NCBI GenBank assembly: GCA_022749815.1
Contig: JAKIWV010000004.1
Span: 1 to 64,000, forward strand
Length of the DNA: 64,000 nt
Reading direction: 5' to 3'
Source of the DNA: Thermoplasmata archaeon
GTDB lineage: Archaea > Thermoplasmatota > Thermoplasmata > Lutacidiplasmatales > UBA184
Below are positions 32,288 through 41,694 of this stretch, piece by piece. Each line of letters starts with the position of its first letter. Position 1 is the stretch's first letter. The notes beneath the pieces are model-generated. The model was given only the letters and a program-made list of their open reading frames with translations. It did not search any database and had not been told where the DNA came from. The translations under genes and the position numbers were made by a program.

Positions 32288-32716
32288 CTAGACCGCTTCC
32301 ACCCGTTTGAGCTTGCGCCCAATCAGGCACTCGGCCGGCCCTGGATCGACGCTCTGGATCTTGAACCGCTGCTTGGGCGGCAGCGACGGGCCGGCGCAGA
32401 TCTGCCAACTGGAGCAATCGAGCCGGTTGCACGGGTATCGACCGACCTCGACGGCGCTGCCGGCCACGGCGCTCATCGATTCCACGACCAATTGCCGAGG
32501 GACGGCCGTAACCTCCACGACGTTGGCCGAGGTCTCTTGGAGCGCGCACGGGTGTACCACGGGACGGACCTTGGCTACGGTGTACCGCCGGCCGGGGTCG
32601 AGAGTGAGGCAGGCGTGCCGGTAGGGACAGGTCCGGCAGACCGGCGCTCCGCCCAGATAGACGAATTCCGCGCCGACCTTCGCCTGGGCGTGGGCCAGGA
32701 GCGTGATCTCGACCAT
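32288..32716 (-). CDS. UPF0179 family protein
   Basis: A 142-residue archaeal conserved protein rich in Cys: CRTCPYRHAC near residue 28, HPCALQETSANVVEV, and YPCNRLDCSSWQICAG. The spacing suggests an iron-sulfur or zinc site. Function not established. It follows the G1P dehydrogenase gene by 3 bp and so is probably co-transcribed with it. Confidence 0.85.
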   Translation of the reverse strand: MVEITLLAHAQAKVGAEFVYLGGAPVCRTCPYRHACLTLDPGRRYTVAKVRPVVHPCALQETSANVVEVTAVPRQLVVESMSAVAGSAVEVGRYPCNRLDCSSWQICAGPSLPPKQRFKIQSVDPGPAECLIGRKLKRVEAV

Positions 32717-32719
32717 GGG

Positions 32720-33832
32720 CTATCCGATCACTCCCGTCACCAGCGCGAGACGCTCGGCCGCGTCGCGCGTCAGTCCGTTGTCGCCGAGGATCGTGTAGCG
32801 TTCCGGTCGGAGGCTGTGCGCGAGCACCAGACTCTCGATGACCTCCTCGGGGGTGACCCCGAGCTCGCGGGCGGTCGTCGGCGCGCCGATCGTGTGCAGG
32901 GCGGTCCGGATCCTTCTCCAGTCGGCTCCGTGAAGATAGAGCATCATCACGGCGCCAACCCCCACCTGTTCCCCGTGGAGACCGGGCTGCCGAGCAACTC
33001 GGTCCAGCGCGTGGCTGAACAGGTGCTCGCTCCCGGAGCAGGGCCGCGAGGAGCCGGCGACGCTCATCGCGATGCCGGAGATCATCATCGGGCGGATGGC
33101 GATCCAGACCGATTCCTCGAGGCTCGGTTTGATGAGCGCCGCATGGTCGATAATCTCCTGCGCGGCGTACTCAGCCAACGTCGACGCGGTGCTGGAGTAC
33201 TCTTCGTTGCGGAGTCTCGCCGCCAGCTTCCAGTCGAGCGTCGCCGTAACATTCGACATTACATCGGCGCACCCTGAGGCGAGAAGGCGAAATGGCGCCT
33301 GGACGATGACCGAGGTATCGGCGAGGATGCCGATGGGGACGACCCCTTCGACGCTCGACACTCCTCGCGCGTCCCGGACGGACGCTCGTGGGGAAGAAAT
33401 GCCGTCGTGCGCTGCCGAGGTCGGGACGCTCACCCACGGGATCGCCAACTTGGTGGCGGCCAGTTTCGCGATGTCGATTTTGCTCCCTCCGCCCACCGCG
33501 ACGAGGAATCGGGCCTCGAGCTGCTTCGCTTGGGCCGTGACTCGCTCGACCTCGGCGGCGGTCGCTTCCGTCGCCTCGATGACGGCCACATCAAAGCCGG
33601 AGTCCTTGAGGATCTGGACGGCGCGGTCCCCCGCGAGGGCTCGTGTGCGCGGGCCGGTGACCACCGCTCCCCGCTTCGGGAAGTCGAACGTCACACACGA
33701 GCGCCCGAGCTCTTCGAGCACCCCGTGTCCGGCGAGGACCGTCCGCGGGAACACCATCGCCCGGGCCTTGCCGAAGGGACTTTCCAGTCCGACATGGACC
33801 CCGCGGGGGGGGTTCGAGCTGTCCGGCACCAT
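32720..33832 (-). CDS. egsA: sn-glycerol-1-phosphate dehydrogenase
   Basis: Makes sn-glycerol-1-phosphate from DHAP, the committed step of archaeal membrane lipids. The 370-residue protein has the nucleotide site FLVAVGGGSKIDIAKLAATKL with VPTSAAHDGISSPRAS, and the metal ligands in CADVMSNVTATLDW (Asp), SGSEHLFSHAL (His) and PGLHGEQVG (His). Complete and diagnostic of an archaeal host. Start ATG 33832. Confidence 0.96.
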   Translation of the reverse strand: MVPDSSNPPRGVHVGLESPFGKARAMVFPRTVLAGHGVLEELGRSCVTFDFPKRGAVVTGPRTRALAGDRAVQILKDSGFDVAVIEATEATAAEVERVTAQAKQLEARFLVAVGGGSKIDIAKLAATKLAIPWVSVPTSAAHDGISSPRASVRDARGVSSVEGVVPIGILADTSVIVQAPFRLLASGCADVMSNVTATLDWKLAARLRNEEYSSTASTLAEYAAQEIIDHAALIKPSLEESVWIAIRPMMISGIAMSVAGSSRPCSGSEHLFSHALDRVARQPGLHGEQVGVGAVMMLYLHGADWRRIRTALHTIGAPTTARELGVTPEEVIESLVLAHSLRPERYTILGDNGLTRDAAERLALVTGVIG

Positions 33833-33891
33833 CGATGGGCCGGGTGGGAGGTGCGGCCGCTAATCACCTTTGTGCGACCACGTGTCGCCGT

Positions 33892-34521
33892 TCAGCGTCC
33901 TCGGACGTCGCCCCAGAGTACCTTGTGCTCTTGGAGCATGGTACGGACGTCGAGCCGGTCGCGAAGCACCCAGTCGGCCAACTGACCGGCGTCCGACCCC
34001 CACAACGGTTGGAATACGACTTGGGCCGCCACCGGGTGACCCCGCAGGGCCCGTTTGGCGTAGAGATAATCCCGACGATCCTTGATCACGAATTTGACCA
34101 CGTCGGTGACGCGGAGCACCGGCAGGTTCTCCCATCGATTCCGCTTCTCCATCTGGGACGAGGGACACTTCACGTCGACGCTCAGGACCACACCGGGCAG
34201 GGCAAGGTAGGGATGCACGTCGAGGGACCCTCCGGTCTCGATCACTGTGGTGTAACCGGCGCCTCCGAGCCTCTGGACTAGGTCGACGGATTCTCGCTGG
34301 AGAAGAGGTTCCCCGCCGGTGAGGCAGACGTTCCGGGTTCGGTGGCCGCGGATTTCTCGGAGGAGGGAGGGAATCGACCGCTCCGTGCCGGGGCCGAACG
34401 AGTAGGGGGTGTCGCACCAGACGCAACGAAGGTTGCACCGGGCTGTGCGGATGAAGGAGGTCCGGACCCCGGTCAGCGGCCCTTCCCCCTGGACCGAGTG
34501 AAAGACCTCAATGATTCGCAT
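33892..34521 (-). CDS. queE: 7-carboxy-7-deazaguanine synthase (QueE)
   Basis: A radical SAM enzyme that makes the 7-deazaguanine core, in archaea mostly for archaeosine in tRNA. 209 residues from ATG 34521 (MRIIEVFHSVQGEGPLTGVR). The cluster motif is CNLRCVWC (C-x3-C-x2-C), with FIRTARC just ahead, LTGGEPLLQ (GGE motif) and IETGGS. An upstream ATG at 34617 adds 32 residues with no family resemblance. Divergent from leuS. Confidence 0.93.
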   Translation of the reverse strand: MRIIEVFHSVQGEGPLTGVRTSFIRTARCNLRCVWCDTPYSFGPGTERSIPSLLREIRGHRTRNVCLTGGEPLLQRESVDLVQRLGGAGYTTVIETGGSLDVHPYLALPGVVLSVDVKCPSSQMEKRNRWENLPVLRVTDVVKFVIKDRRDYLYAKRALRGHPVAAQVVFQPLWGSDAGQLADWVLRDRLDVRTMLQEHKVLWGDVRGR

Positions 34522-34646
34522 GCCACCTTCGAGGGGCCGTCGGCGTAAGAGCGTTGCCGGGACGGGTTCTCTCGCCGACGTTCGCGAGGGTCGGCGGGCG
34601 TACGAGGAACGTATCAAATACGCTCTCCCGTTCGGAGCCCTCTCCT

Positions 34647-37541
34647 ATGGAACGGGCGCGGGAATCGTACTGGCAGGAGACCTGGCGGCGCGCCGGGCTC
34701 GCGACCGCGCGACGTGTCCCCGGTCGAGAGAAGTTCTACGCATTGGTGGCGTATCCCGGAGCGAGTGGCTTCCTCCACCTCGGCCACCTCCGCGGCCTGG
34801 CCTATGCCGACGCACTCCACCGATTCTACCGGATGCGAGGGCGCCAAGTGTTCTATCCGACGGGAACCCACGCATCGGGTCTACCGTCCGTCACCTTCGC
34901 CCAGAGGGTCCGCAATCGCGAAGCCTCCACCGTGGCCCAGCTCCGTTTGGAGGGCGTTCCGGAGTCGGAGTGGTCTCGCCTCGAGGACCCCGCAGCGGCC
35001 GCACGATTTCTCGGGCAGTCCTATCTACGGGTGTTCCGACAGTTGGGACTTCTGATCGACGAGAGTGCCTACCTCACCACCATCGACGACGACTACCAGG
35101 CGTTCATCCGGTGGCAGTTCGGGCGTCTCGATCGCGCGGGGGCCCTCGTTCAGGCCCCATATTTCGCGTCGGTGTGTCCGATATGCGGTCCCGTATCGGT
35201 CGACCCGTCGGAGACGGATCTCGCCCGGGGGGGAGAGGCGGAGTGGGTACAGTACACGGTCGTTCCCTTCCGACTCGATGACGGTCGGACCGTGCTCACG
35301 GCGACCCTCCGACCGGAGACCGTCTACGGAGTTACGAACCTCTGGGTGCACCCCTCGGAGCCCCTGGTCGTCTGGCACCAGGGAGAGCAGGCGTACATTG
35401 TCAGTCGAGCCGGGGGCGAACTCCTGCTCGAGCAGCACGGCGGAAAGCTCGGCCATGAGGTTCCGGTCGACCATGTCATCGGGAAGATTGTCAAGGTACC
35501 GTTGACCGGATCCATGGTGCCGGTCCTCGCGAGCTCGCTGGTCGACCCTTCGGTCGGGACGGGGGTCGTGATGGCGGTACCCGCCCATGCCCCCGCTGAC
35601 TGGCTCGCGTTGAGAGAACTGCCGGCCGAGATGCGCGCCGGGGTTGGGCCCATCCGCTCGATCCTCTCGGTCGATCCGGAGGAATTGAGTGCCTCCGAGG
35701 GGGAACTGCTCAAGGGCGAAGGATTCCCGGCGGAGCGCGCCGTCCGCGCCACGCACGCCGAGTCACTGCGCGACACCACCGCACTCGACAAGGCCACGGA
35801 GCGGTTGTACCGGCTCGAACATGGGCGGGGCCGGATGACCGTCGCTCCGATCGAAGGGGTCCCGGTCTCCGAGGCGCGGCAGCAGAGTGCCCAGCGACTC
35901 CAAGAGTTCGGCGGCGGGTTCATCCTTCACCAGTTCTCGGAACCGGTCATCTGTCGGAACGGCCACCCGGTCGTCATCCGTCGGGTTCCGGACCAGTGGT
36001 TCCTGCACTACGGGGATGCCGCCTGGAAGGAGCGGACCAAGAGCCTCATTGGCCGACTCACGGTGCAGCCCCCCGAATACGCCGCGGAGCTTCCCGACAT
36101 CTTGGCCTGGTTCCAGGACCGGCCCTGCACGCGGAAGGGGCGCTGGCTCGGTACGCCCTTCCCTCGGGACCCGGAATGGCTCATCGAACCGATCGCGGAC
36201 TCCACGTTCTATCCGGCCTACTTCATCGTTCGTCGATTTGTGAGCACAGGACGAGTGCCGCTCACGTCGCTCACGCCGGCCTTCTTCGATTACGTGTTCT
36301 TGGGCGAAGGGCCGGGGGAACCGACCGTCGACGGGGCCTTGCTGGAAGAGATCCGGGCCGACTTCACCTACTGGTACCCTCTCGATCTGAACATCGGGGG
36401 GAAGGAGCACAAGCGAGTGCACTTCCCGGTCTTCCTCTACACCCACGCCCTACTGCTCCCACCGGCGCTGCAGCCCCGGGGACTGTTCGTCTACTGGTGG
36501 CTGACGGCGCTCGGAGGCGCGAAGGTCTCGAAGAAGGACATTGGCTCCAAAGGCGGCGCGGTGCCTCCTATTCGCGAGGCGTTCGAGGAATACGGAGCCG
36601 ACGCGGTGCGGTTGTTCCACGCCTTCGCCGCTTCTCCCTTCCAGGACATCGAGTGGGACCGGAGCCTCATGGAGAATGCCGCCTCTCGGCTCACAGAGGT
36701 GGAACGGGTCGCCCGGGAGGCCTTAGCGTCGGGCGAGGGCGGGTCGCCCGAGCTCGACGCTTGGCTGCGTGACGAGGTTCGTTCCCTGATCGACCGAAGC
36801 ACCGAGTATCTCGAACGAATGGACTTCCGGGAGTTCGCCCAGGCCGTCTACGTGGACCTGCCGGCTCGACTGCGCCGATATCTCGCCCGCGGCGGACGGG
36901 CTGGGATTGCGACGCACGAGGTCGGGCGGATTTGGGTACGGCTGTTGAGTCCGCTCACACCCCACCTCGCCGAAGAGCTGGGCGAGGGCCGTTTCCGGGG
37001 CCTCGTCGCGGAGCAAACCTACCCCTCCATAGAAGAGCTGCCGGCGGATCCGCGGGCTCATTATTCGGAGTCGTACCTCGAGAGGGTCGAGGAGGACCTG
37101 CGGAGCGTGTTGAAGGCCTCCGAAGCCCGAGGAATGGCGGCGGGGGAGGTCATGTTCTACGTCGCCGCTCCGTGGAAGCGCACCCTGGAACTGTGGCTCC
37201 GCGAGAGCGGGCTCGAAGCGGCTCCTGACGCCCCCCGTCGACTTCACGAACGAGCCCGACAGCATCCCGAGCTATCGGCCTATGCCGCGACGATTCCGGA
37301 GTACGTCAAACGCGTGCAGCCCCAGCTGCGGTCCGATCCAGCCCTCCCGCCCGAGGACTTCGACGAGGTGGCCTTCCTTCGGGGCGCGGCCGGGTTCCTG
37401 ATCCGTCGGTTCGGGTTCACTCAGGTGGGCATCTTCCGAGAGTCCGAAGCAGAACCCCACGACCCGAAGAATCGGCGTTCCCGTGCGCGACCGGGACGGC
37501 CGGCGTTCTATCTCCTCGAGCGCCCCTCGGGGTCGCGGTAG
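34647..37541 (+). CDS. leuS: Leucyl-tRNA synthetase
   Basis: Class I synthetase, 964 residues from ATG 34647 (MERARESYWQETWRRAGL). The HIGH motif reads FLHLGHLRG and the KMSKS loop KVSKKDIGS. The editing (CP1) domain contains TLRPETVYGVTNLW and GTGVVMAVPAHAPADW, with the editing Thr-rich loop and conserved Asp region. A zinc-finger-like CPICG is present, as is the archaeal/eukaryal-type C-terminal anticodon-binding part. An in-frame ATG at 34554 is less likely because it would overlap the queE regulatory gap. Confidence 0.95.
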   Translation: MERARESYWQETWRRAGLATARRVPGREKFYALVAYPGASGFLHLGHLRGLAYADALHRFYRMRGRQVFYPTGTHASGLPSVTFAQRVRNREASTVAQLRLEGVPESEWSRLEDPAAAARFLGQSYLRVFRQLGLLIDESAYLTTIDDDYQAFIRWQFGRLDRAGALVQAPYFASVCPICGPVSVDPSETDLARGGEAEWVQYTVVPFRLDDGRTVLTATLRPETVYGVTNLWVHPSEPLVVWHQGEQAYIVSRAGGELLLEQHGGKLGHEVPVDHVIGKIVKVPLTGSMVPVLASSLVDPSVGTGVVMAVPAHAPADWLALRELPAEMRAGVGPIRSILSVDPEELSASEGELLKGEGFPAERAVRATHAESLRDTTALDKATERLYRLEHGRGRMTVAPIEGVPVSEARQQSAQRLQEFGGGFILHQFSEPVICRNGHPVVIRRVPDQWFLHYGDAAWKERTKSLIGRLTVQPPEYAAELPDILAWFQDRPCTRKGRWLGTPFPRDPEWLIEPIADSTFYPAYFIVRRFVSTGRVPLTSLTPAFFDYVFLGEGPGEPTVDGALLEEIRADFTYWYPLDLNIGGKEHKRVHFPVFLYTHALLLPPALQPRGLFVYWWLTALGGAKVSKKDIGSKGGAVPPIREAFEEYGADAVRLFHAFAASPFQDIEWDRSLMENAASRLTEVERVAREALASGEGGSPELDAWLRDEVRSLIDRSTEYLERMDFREFAQAVYVDLPARLRRYLARGGRAGIATHEVGRIWVRLLSPLTPHLAEELGEGRFRGLVAEQTYPSIEELPADPRAHYSESYLERVEEDLRSVLKASEARGMAAGEVMFYVAAPWKRTLELWLRESGLEAAPDAPRRLHERARQHPELSAYAATIPEYVKRVQPQLRSDPALPPEDFDEVAFLRGAAGFLIRRFGFTQVGIFRESEAEPHDPKNRRSRARPGRPAFYLLERPSGSR

Positions 37542-37559
37542 GCACGGTTCCCCCGCGTT

Positions 37560-38123
37560 CTACCGCCGTCGTGGCCGGGGCCGCTTGGACCGGAAATTGA
37601 GAAACATGCGGGAGGGGGTGGGGCGGTCGCTGACGGTCCGGTACTTCGCTGACCGCTTGCGCCCATACGCTTGCTGCACATCGCCGGAGATCTCGAAGTA
37701 GATCAGCTGGCCGACCGGCATGCCGGCATAGATCCGGACCGGTAGCTTCGACGACATCTCCAGCGTCCAGTAATTGGAGAACCCCACGTCCCCCTTCCCC
37801 GCCGTCGAGTGGATATCGATCCCGAGCCGGCCCACGCTGGATTTCCCCTCGAGGAACGGAACGTGGTCGTGGGTCTCGGTGTACTCCTCCGTCACGCCCA
37901 GGTAGAGCTGGCCGGGCACGAGAACGTACCCTTCGCGAGGGATCCGGAACTCCGTGACGGGGTTCTCCATGCGGGCATCCAGCGCTCCGTTCGTATACGT
38001 GGCGAGCCACGGGCCGAGATGAACGTCGTACGAGTTCGATCCGAGGCACTCGCGCCGGAACGGCCGAATGACGATCCGGCCCTTGCGCACCGCGGCCAGA
38101 ATCTCGGTGTCGCTTAGGATCAT
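37560..38123 (-). CDS. dcd: dCTP deaminase
   Basis: Deaminates dCTP to dUTP for thymidylate synthesis. The 187-residue protein has LGSNSYDVHLGPWLA, FLEGKSSVGRLGIDIHSTAG with the catalytic Glu-Gly-Lys-Ser-Ser region, and FSNYWTLEMSS. The basic tail KRPRPRRR is an addition. Start ATG 38123 is about 30 bp after the TATA element at 38155-38163. Converges on leuS. Confidence 0.94.
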   Translation of the reverse strand: MILSDTEILAAVRKGRIVIRPFRRECLGSNSYDVHLGPWLATYTNGALDARMENPVTEFRIPREGYVLVPGQLYLGVTEEYTETHDHVPFLEGKSSVGRLGIDIHSTAGKGDVGFSNYWTLEMSSKLPVRIYAGMPVGQLIYFEISGDVQQAYGRKRSAKYRTVSDRPTPSRMFLNFRSKRPRPRRR

Positions 38124-38154
38124 GGCGGGCCGGGCGGGCTCGAGCCGAGCGGGG

Positions 38155-38163
38155 TATTTAAGG
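38155..38163 (-). promoter_or_regulatory. TATA box of dcd
   Basis: On the minus strand CCTTAAATA lies about 32 bp before the dcd ATG. It sits immediately downstream of the P-type ATPase stop. Confidence 0.5.
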
Positions 38164-40269
38164 CGGCAAGGCGCCGGCGGTCGGGGGGGCGCCGCGCGGG
38201 CCGGCGAGGGCGACCCATCTCAGCGAGAGGGAGTTCAACACCACCGACGTCGATGAAAGGCCCATCGCGAGAGCCCCGGTAATCGGCAGGACCTGGAAGA
38301 CCCCCAGGCCCACGAACGGGACGAGCGCCCCGGCAGCGATCGGGAGTAGGACGGCGTTGTACCCCACCGCCCAAGCCAGGTTGGTCTTCACTTTCCGGAC
38401 GGTCCGGCGGCCGATCCGGAGGGCGAGGGCGACGCCGCGGAAGTCCGAGCGCACGAGGATGACCCCACCGGTCTCCTTGGCCACATCGGTCCCCGCTCCG
38501 ATCGCTATCCCGAGGTCCGCCGCCGCCAGGGCGGGGGCGTCGTTGATCCCGTCCCCCACGTACGCGACGCGCGCGCCCCTCGCCTGGAATCGCTTGATGA
38601 GGTCGAGCTTCCCCGCGGGCGTCACGTTCGCGTACACCTCAGAGATCCCCACCTGTTTCGCCACGTGGTTCGCGGCGGCCTCGTGGTCCCCCGTCACCAT
38701 CACCGAACGGATCCCGTCCTCGGCGAGCGCCAAGATGGCCCGTTGAACTCCCGGGGCGACGGCGTCGGAGAATCCTAGGATCCCGATTGGGCGTCCATCC
38801 TCGAGGAGAACGGACCAGGTCTTACCTTCGGATTCCAGCCGGTGGGATTCCGGGGTCACCAGGCCGAGCCCGAGACCGTCGTCCCGGGCCGCGGAGCCCC
38901 GGAGGATCGCCACGGGCCGCCCGTTCATCTCGCCTTGGATCCCACGGCCGGGCAACGCCACGACGGACTGGAGCGACGGAATCGGGAGCTTCTGGTCGGT
39001 CGCGGCCCGCCGGACCGCGCCGGCTAGTGGGTGCTCCGACCCCTGTTCGAGCCCTCCGGCGAGGCTGAGCAGCCTCCGCGCGTCGACTCCGGGGACCGGT
39101 AGGATGTCGGTAAGCACGGGTTCCCCCTTTGTGAGTGTCCCCGTCTTGTCCGTGAGGACGACGTCCGCGCGGCTCGCCCGTTCGATCGAGTCGCGACCCT
39201 TGAACAGTATCCCCTCTTCCGCCGCCCGCCCGGTCCCGACGAGAATCGCTGCGGGGGTGGCGATGCCAAAGGCGCATGGGCAGGCGGTGATGACCACCGA
39301 CACGAAGGCGAGGAGTCCAATGGTTAGGCCCACGCCCAGGAACACCCATCCGACGGAGGTCACGACGGCAATGACCAGCACTACGGGGACGAATGTAGCC
39401 GCGATGCGGTCGGCAAGCCGCTGTAGCGGAATGCGGCTCGTCTCCGCTTCGGCCACCAGCTGGCCGATGTGGGCCAGAAGCGTATCCTCCCCCACTTTGG
39501 TCGCCTGAACGGTGAGAGGCCCTTCTCCGTTGATGGCGCCCGCGATGACCGGGTCTCCGGGCCCCTTCTCCACGGGGAGGCTCTCGCCGGTAAGGACCGC
39601 TTCGTTGACCGCGGATCGTCCCTCGAGAATCCGCCCGTCCGTCGGGAACCGGCCCCCCGGACGCATCCGGAATCGGTCGTTGGGCTGAACCTCAGCGACG
39701 GGGGTATCGACCTCTTTGCCCTCGCGTAGGATGAGGGCCGTCGTCGGGAGCAGCTCCTTGAGTTTACGGAGGGAGCCGCGGGCCCGCTCCCTCGTGAGAT
39801 GCTCAAGATAGTTGCCGGTGAGAATCAAGGTAACAATCAACGCAGAGGCATCGAAGTAGTAGGCAGGAGGAAGTCGCGAGGGAAGAAGCACCACCGCCGC
39901 GCTGTAGGCATATGCGACGGTGGTTCCGACGGCGATGAGGACGTCCATGTTCCAGATCCGGTTGCGAAGGGCATCGTAGGTGCCCCGCAGGAACTGCCAC
40001 CCCGGATAGAACTGGACGACGGTGGCGAGGGCGAGAGCTGCCCACGGCCAACCGGGGAATGGGTGAGCATAGGAGAGGACGAGGATGATCGCAGCGAGGG
40101 GCCAGCCGATGGCGAGGCGGAGTCGCAGCCGGGCGAGTTGCCTCTCCGGAGCCGCGAAGTCCTCGAGGCAGGTGGAGGAGCAGAAGGAGTACGTCCGATT
40201 CTCCCGGACGAGCCGGAGTTCCGCCGTGCGTTCATCGACGTACATGCCGCAGACCGGGTCGGTCGCCAT
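38158..40269 (-). CDS. Heavy-metal P1B-type ATPase with N-terminal YHS domain (copper type)
   Basis: Exports or imports metal ions at the cost of ATP. 703 residues. The N-terminal ~40 residues are a YHS metal-binding domain (DPVCGMYVDERTAELRLVRE...YSFCSSTCLEDF). Then come the transmembrane helices with the ion-selectivity motif ACPCAFG, the phosphorylation site DKTGTLTKG, TGES in the actuator domain (VLTGESLPVEKG) and the hinge GDGINDAPALA. The CPC motif plus YHS domain indicates Cu(I)/Ag(I)-type transport. No metal regulator gene is adjacent. Confidence 0.95.
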   Translation of the reverse strand: MATDPVCGMYVDERTAELRLVRENRTYSFCSSTCLEDFAAPERQLARLRLRLAIGWPLAAIILVLSYAHPFPGWPWAALALATVVQFYPGWQFLRGTYDALRNRIWNMDVLIAVGTTVAYAYSAAVVLLPSRLPPAYYFDASALIVTLILTGNYLEHLTRERARGSLRKLKELLPTTALILREGKEVDTPVAEVQPNDRFRMRPGGRFPTDGRILEGRSAVNEAVLTGESLPVEKGPGDPVIAGAINGEGPLTVQATKVGEDTLLAHIGQLVAEAETSRIPLQRLADRIAATFVPVVLVIAVVTSVGWVFLGVGLTIGLLAFVSVVITACPCAFGIATPAAILVGTGRAAEEGILFKGRDSIERASRADVVLTDKTGTLTKGEPVLTDILPVPGVDARRLLSLAGGLEQGSEHPLAGAVRRAATDQKLPIPSLQSVVALPGRGIQGEMNGRPVAILRGSAARDDGLGLGLVTPESHRLESEGKTWSVLLEDGRPIGILGFSDAVAPGVQRAILALAEDGIRSVMVTGDHEAAANHVAKQVGISEVYANVTPAGKLDLIKRFQARGARVAYVGDGINDAPALAAADLGIAIGAGTDVAKETGGVILVRSDFRGVALALRIGRRTVRKVKTNLAWAVGYNAVLLPIAAGALVPFVGLGVFQVLPITGALAMGLSSTSVVLNSLSLRWVALAGPRGAPPTAGALPP

Positions 40270-40340
40270 CGCCTAACGTCCTTCGCGCCCGGTGGAAGTG
40301 ACCGGGGAGACTATACGGTACGGCTTACCGCGCTCCGGGT

Positions 40341-41213
40341 TCAGCTGGCCCCCGGCGCCGGCGGAGGCAACGGCACCCTCGACTCGAGCAAGGCGCTCGC
40401 GTAGCCGACGACCTCGTTCATCGATTCGGCTTCCCCCGAATGGCCCCAGCGAAGCAGCCGCGCGTCCAGGGGCTCGTCCTGGGTGGCGAAGAGCAACACG
40501 GTGGTGGGGGCGATCCCACACATCGAGATCTCCTGCTCGACGACCGTCGAGTACAATCCGTGCGGGTCCCTCTTGAGGAGCGGCTCGAGGGCTAGCCGGT
40601 CCTTCCGTTGAGCCTCGGCGGCGGAAATGTAATGGGAAAAGTCGGTGGAGGCGATGAGCAGGACATCCCGGCCCAACGTCGCTTGACGGACTACGGCCGC
40701 CACATCGGCGAGAAACCCCACCGGCCCCATCGAGATGGTCAGGGCCGCAAATCGGGGGAACGGCACGACGTACTGTAGATACGGCAGCTCGACCTCGATC
40801 GAGTGCTCCCGGGCATGAGCCGTCTCGTCCACTTCGATGGGGCGGTGGTCGAGGGCTCGTACGAGGTCCCGGTCCACCGGCACCCGACCGAGGGGGGTCA
40901 GCCAGTCCCGACCGGAGAGGGCCGCGGGCGCCCCTCGGGCCGCATGGTTGACCCCGAGCAGCAATACCGTGGAGGGGGCTCGCTCCGCCGCGATGGCCGC
41001 GAAGGCGTGCGCGGCGATGGCCCCCGAGTACACATAGCCCGCGTGTGGGACGACGGCCGCCCGGATCCGACGGTCCACCGACCGGTGCCGCACTGGCAGG
41101 TGACCCGGTCCCCGCCGGTCCAGGAAGGTCTGCTCGATCACCTGGGTGAGCGCCGCTCCATCGGACGGGTAGAACTGTCCCGCAACGGCCGGGTGGCGGG
41201 GGGCGTCGGGCAT
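40341..41213 (-). CDS. MEMO1 family protein (AmmeMemoRadiSam system protein B)
   Basis: A 290-residue MEMO-type protein related to extradiol dioxygenases. Diagnostic segments: HPAVAGQFYPSD at the start, AAVVPHAGYVYSG, LLGVNHAARG, HAREHSIEVELPYLQ, and LIASTDFSHYIS, carrying the His/Asp/Cys positions near the putative metal site (CGIAPTT later). In many archaea it accompanies an AMMECR1 protein and a radical SAM enzyme; neither is in this window. Overlap or close spacing with the HIT gene suggests no operon function I can name. Confidence 0.92.
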   Translation of the reverse strand: MPDAPRHPAVAGQFYPSDGAALTQVIEQTFLDRRGPGHLPVRHRSVDRRIRAAVVPHAGYVYSGAIAAHAFAAIAAERAPSTVLLLGVNHAARGAPAALSGRDWLTPLGRVPVDRDLVRALDHRPIEVDETAHAREHSIEVELPYLQYVVPFPRFAALTISMGPVGFLADVAAVVRQATLGRDVLLIASTDFSHYISAAEAQRKDRLALEPLLKRDPHGLYSTVVEQEISMCGIAPTTVLLFATQDEPLDARLLRWGHSGEAESMNEVVGYASALLESRVPLPPPAPGAS

Positions 41214-41214
41214 G

Positions 41215-41643
41215 TCAGCTCGGCACGTCGCCCAGGGACCTCAGGACCGTCTGCGCCTCTTCGGCCCGGATCCGGGTCCGAGGGGTCGTGGCGAATGGCC
41301 CTGCCGTGTCGTACCTCGGAATGATATGGAAGTGGAGGTGGAACACGATCTGGCCCGCCAGCGCGCCCTGGTTGACCGCGACGTTGTAGTCCATGGAAAG
41401 CCGTTCCGTCATCCGACACACTTTCGCCAGGGCTCGGAATAGGTCCCCGTACTCTTCGTCGCGGAGGTCGGTCAACCGGTCCACGTGGCGCTTCGGGACG
41501 ACGAGAACGTGGCCCCGAGTTATCGGAAAGAGGTCCAGAAAAGCGATGGTCCGGTCGTCCTCATACACCCGATGCGCGGCGGCGCGTCCCGCCACGATCT
41601 CGCAGAAGATGCACGGTCCGTCTCGACCGTCGGGCGAGGTCAT
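41215..41643 (-). CDS. HIT-family nucleotide hydrolase
   Basis: A 142-residue histidine-triad protein hydrolysing nucleoside phosphoramidates or dinucleotides. CIFCEIVAG at the start gives the zinc-binding Cys pair, DLFPITRGHVLVVPKRHV is the middle signature, and HLHFHIIPRY is the catalytic HxHxH triad. ATG 41643 follows a TATA-like GGTTTAATG on the minus strand (41669-41677). The MEMO gene ATG lies 2 bp after its stop. Confidence 0.94.
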   Translation of the reverse strand: MTSPDGRDGPCIFCEIVAGRAAAHRVYEDDRTIAFLDLFPITRGHVLVVPKRHVDRLTDLRDEEYGDLFRALAKVCRMTERLSMDYNVAVNQGALAGQIVFHLHFHIIPRYDTAGPFATTPRTRIRAEEAQTVLRSLGDVPS

Positions 41644-41668
41644 GCGGCCCGGTGAAGGGAGCGACGGC

Positions 41669-41677
41669 CATTAAACC
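41669..41677 (-). promoter_or_regulatory. TATA box of the HIT-MEMO operon
   Basis: Minus-strand GGTTTAATG is about 30 bp before the HIT ATG and between it and the scpB stop. Confidence 0.45.
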
Positions 41678-41694
41678 GTTGGCGAACGGGGGCG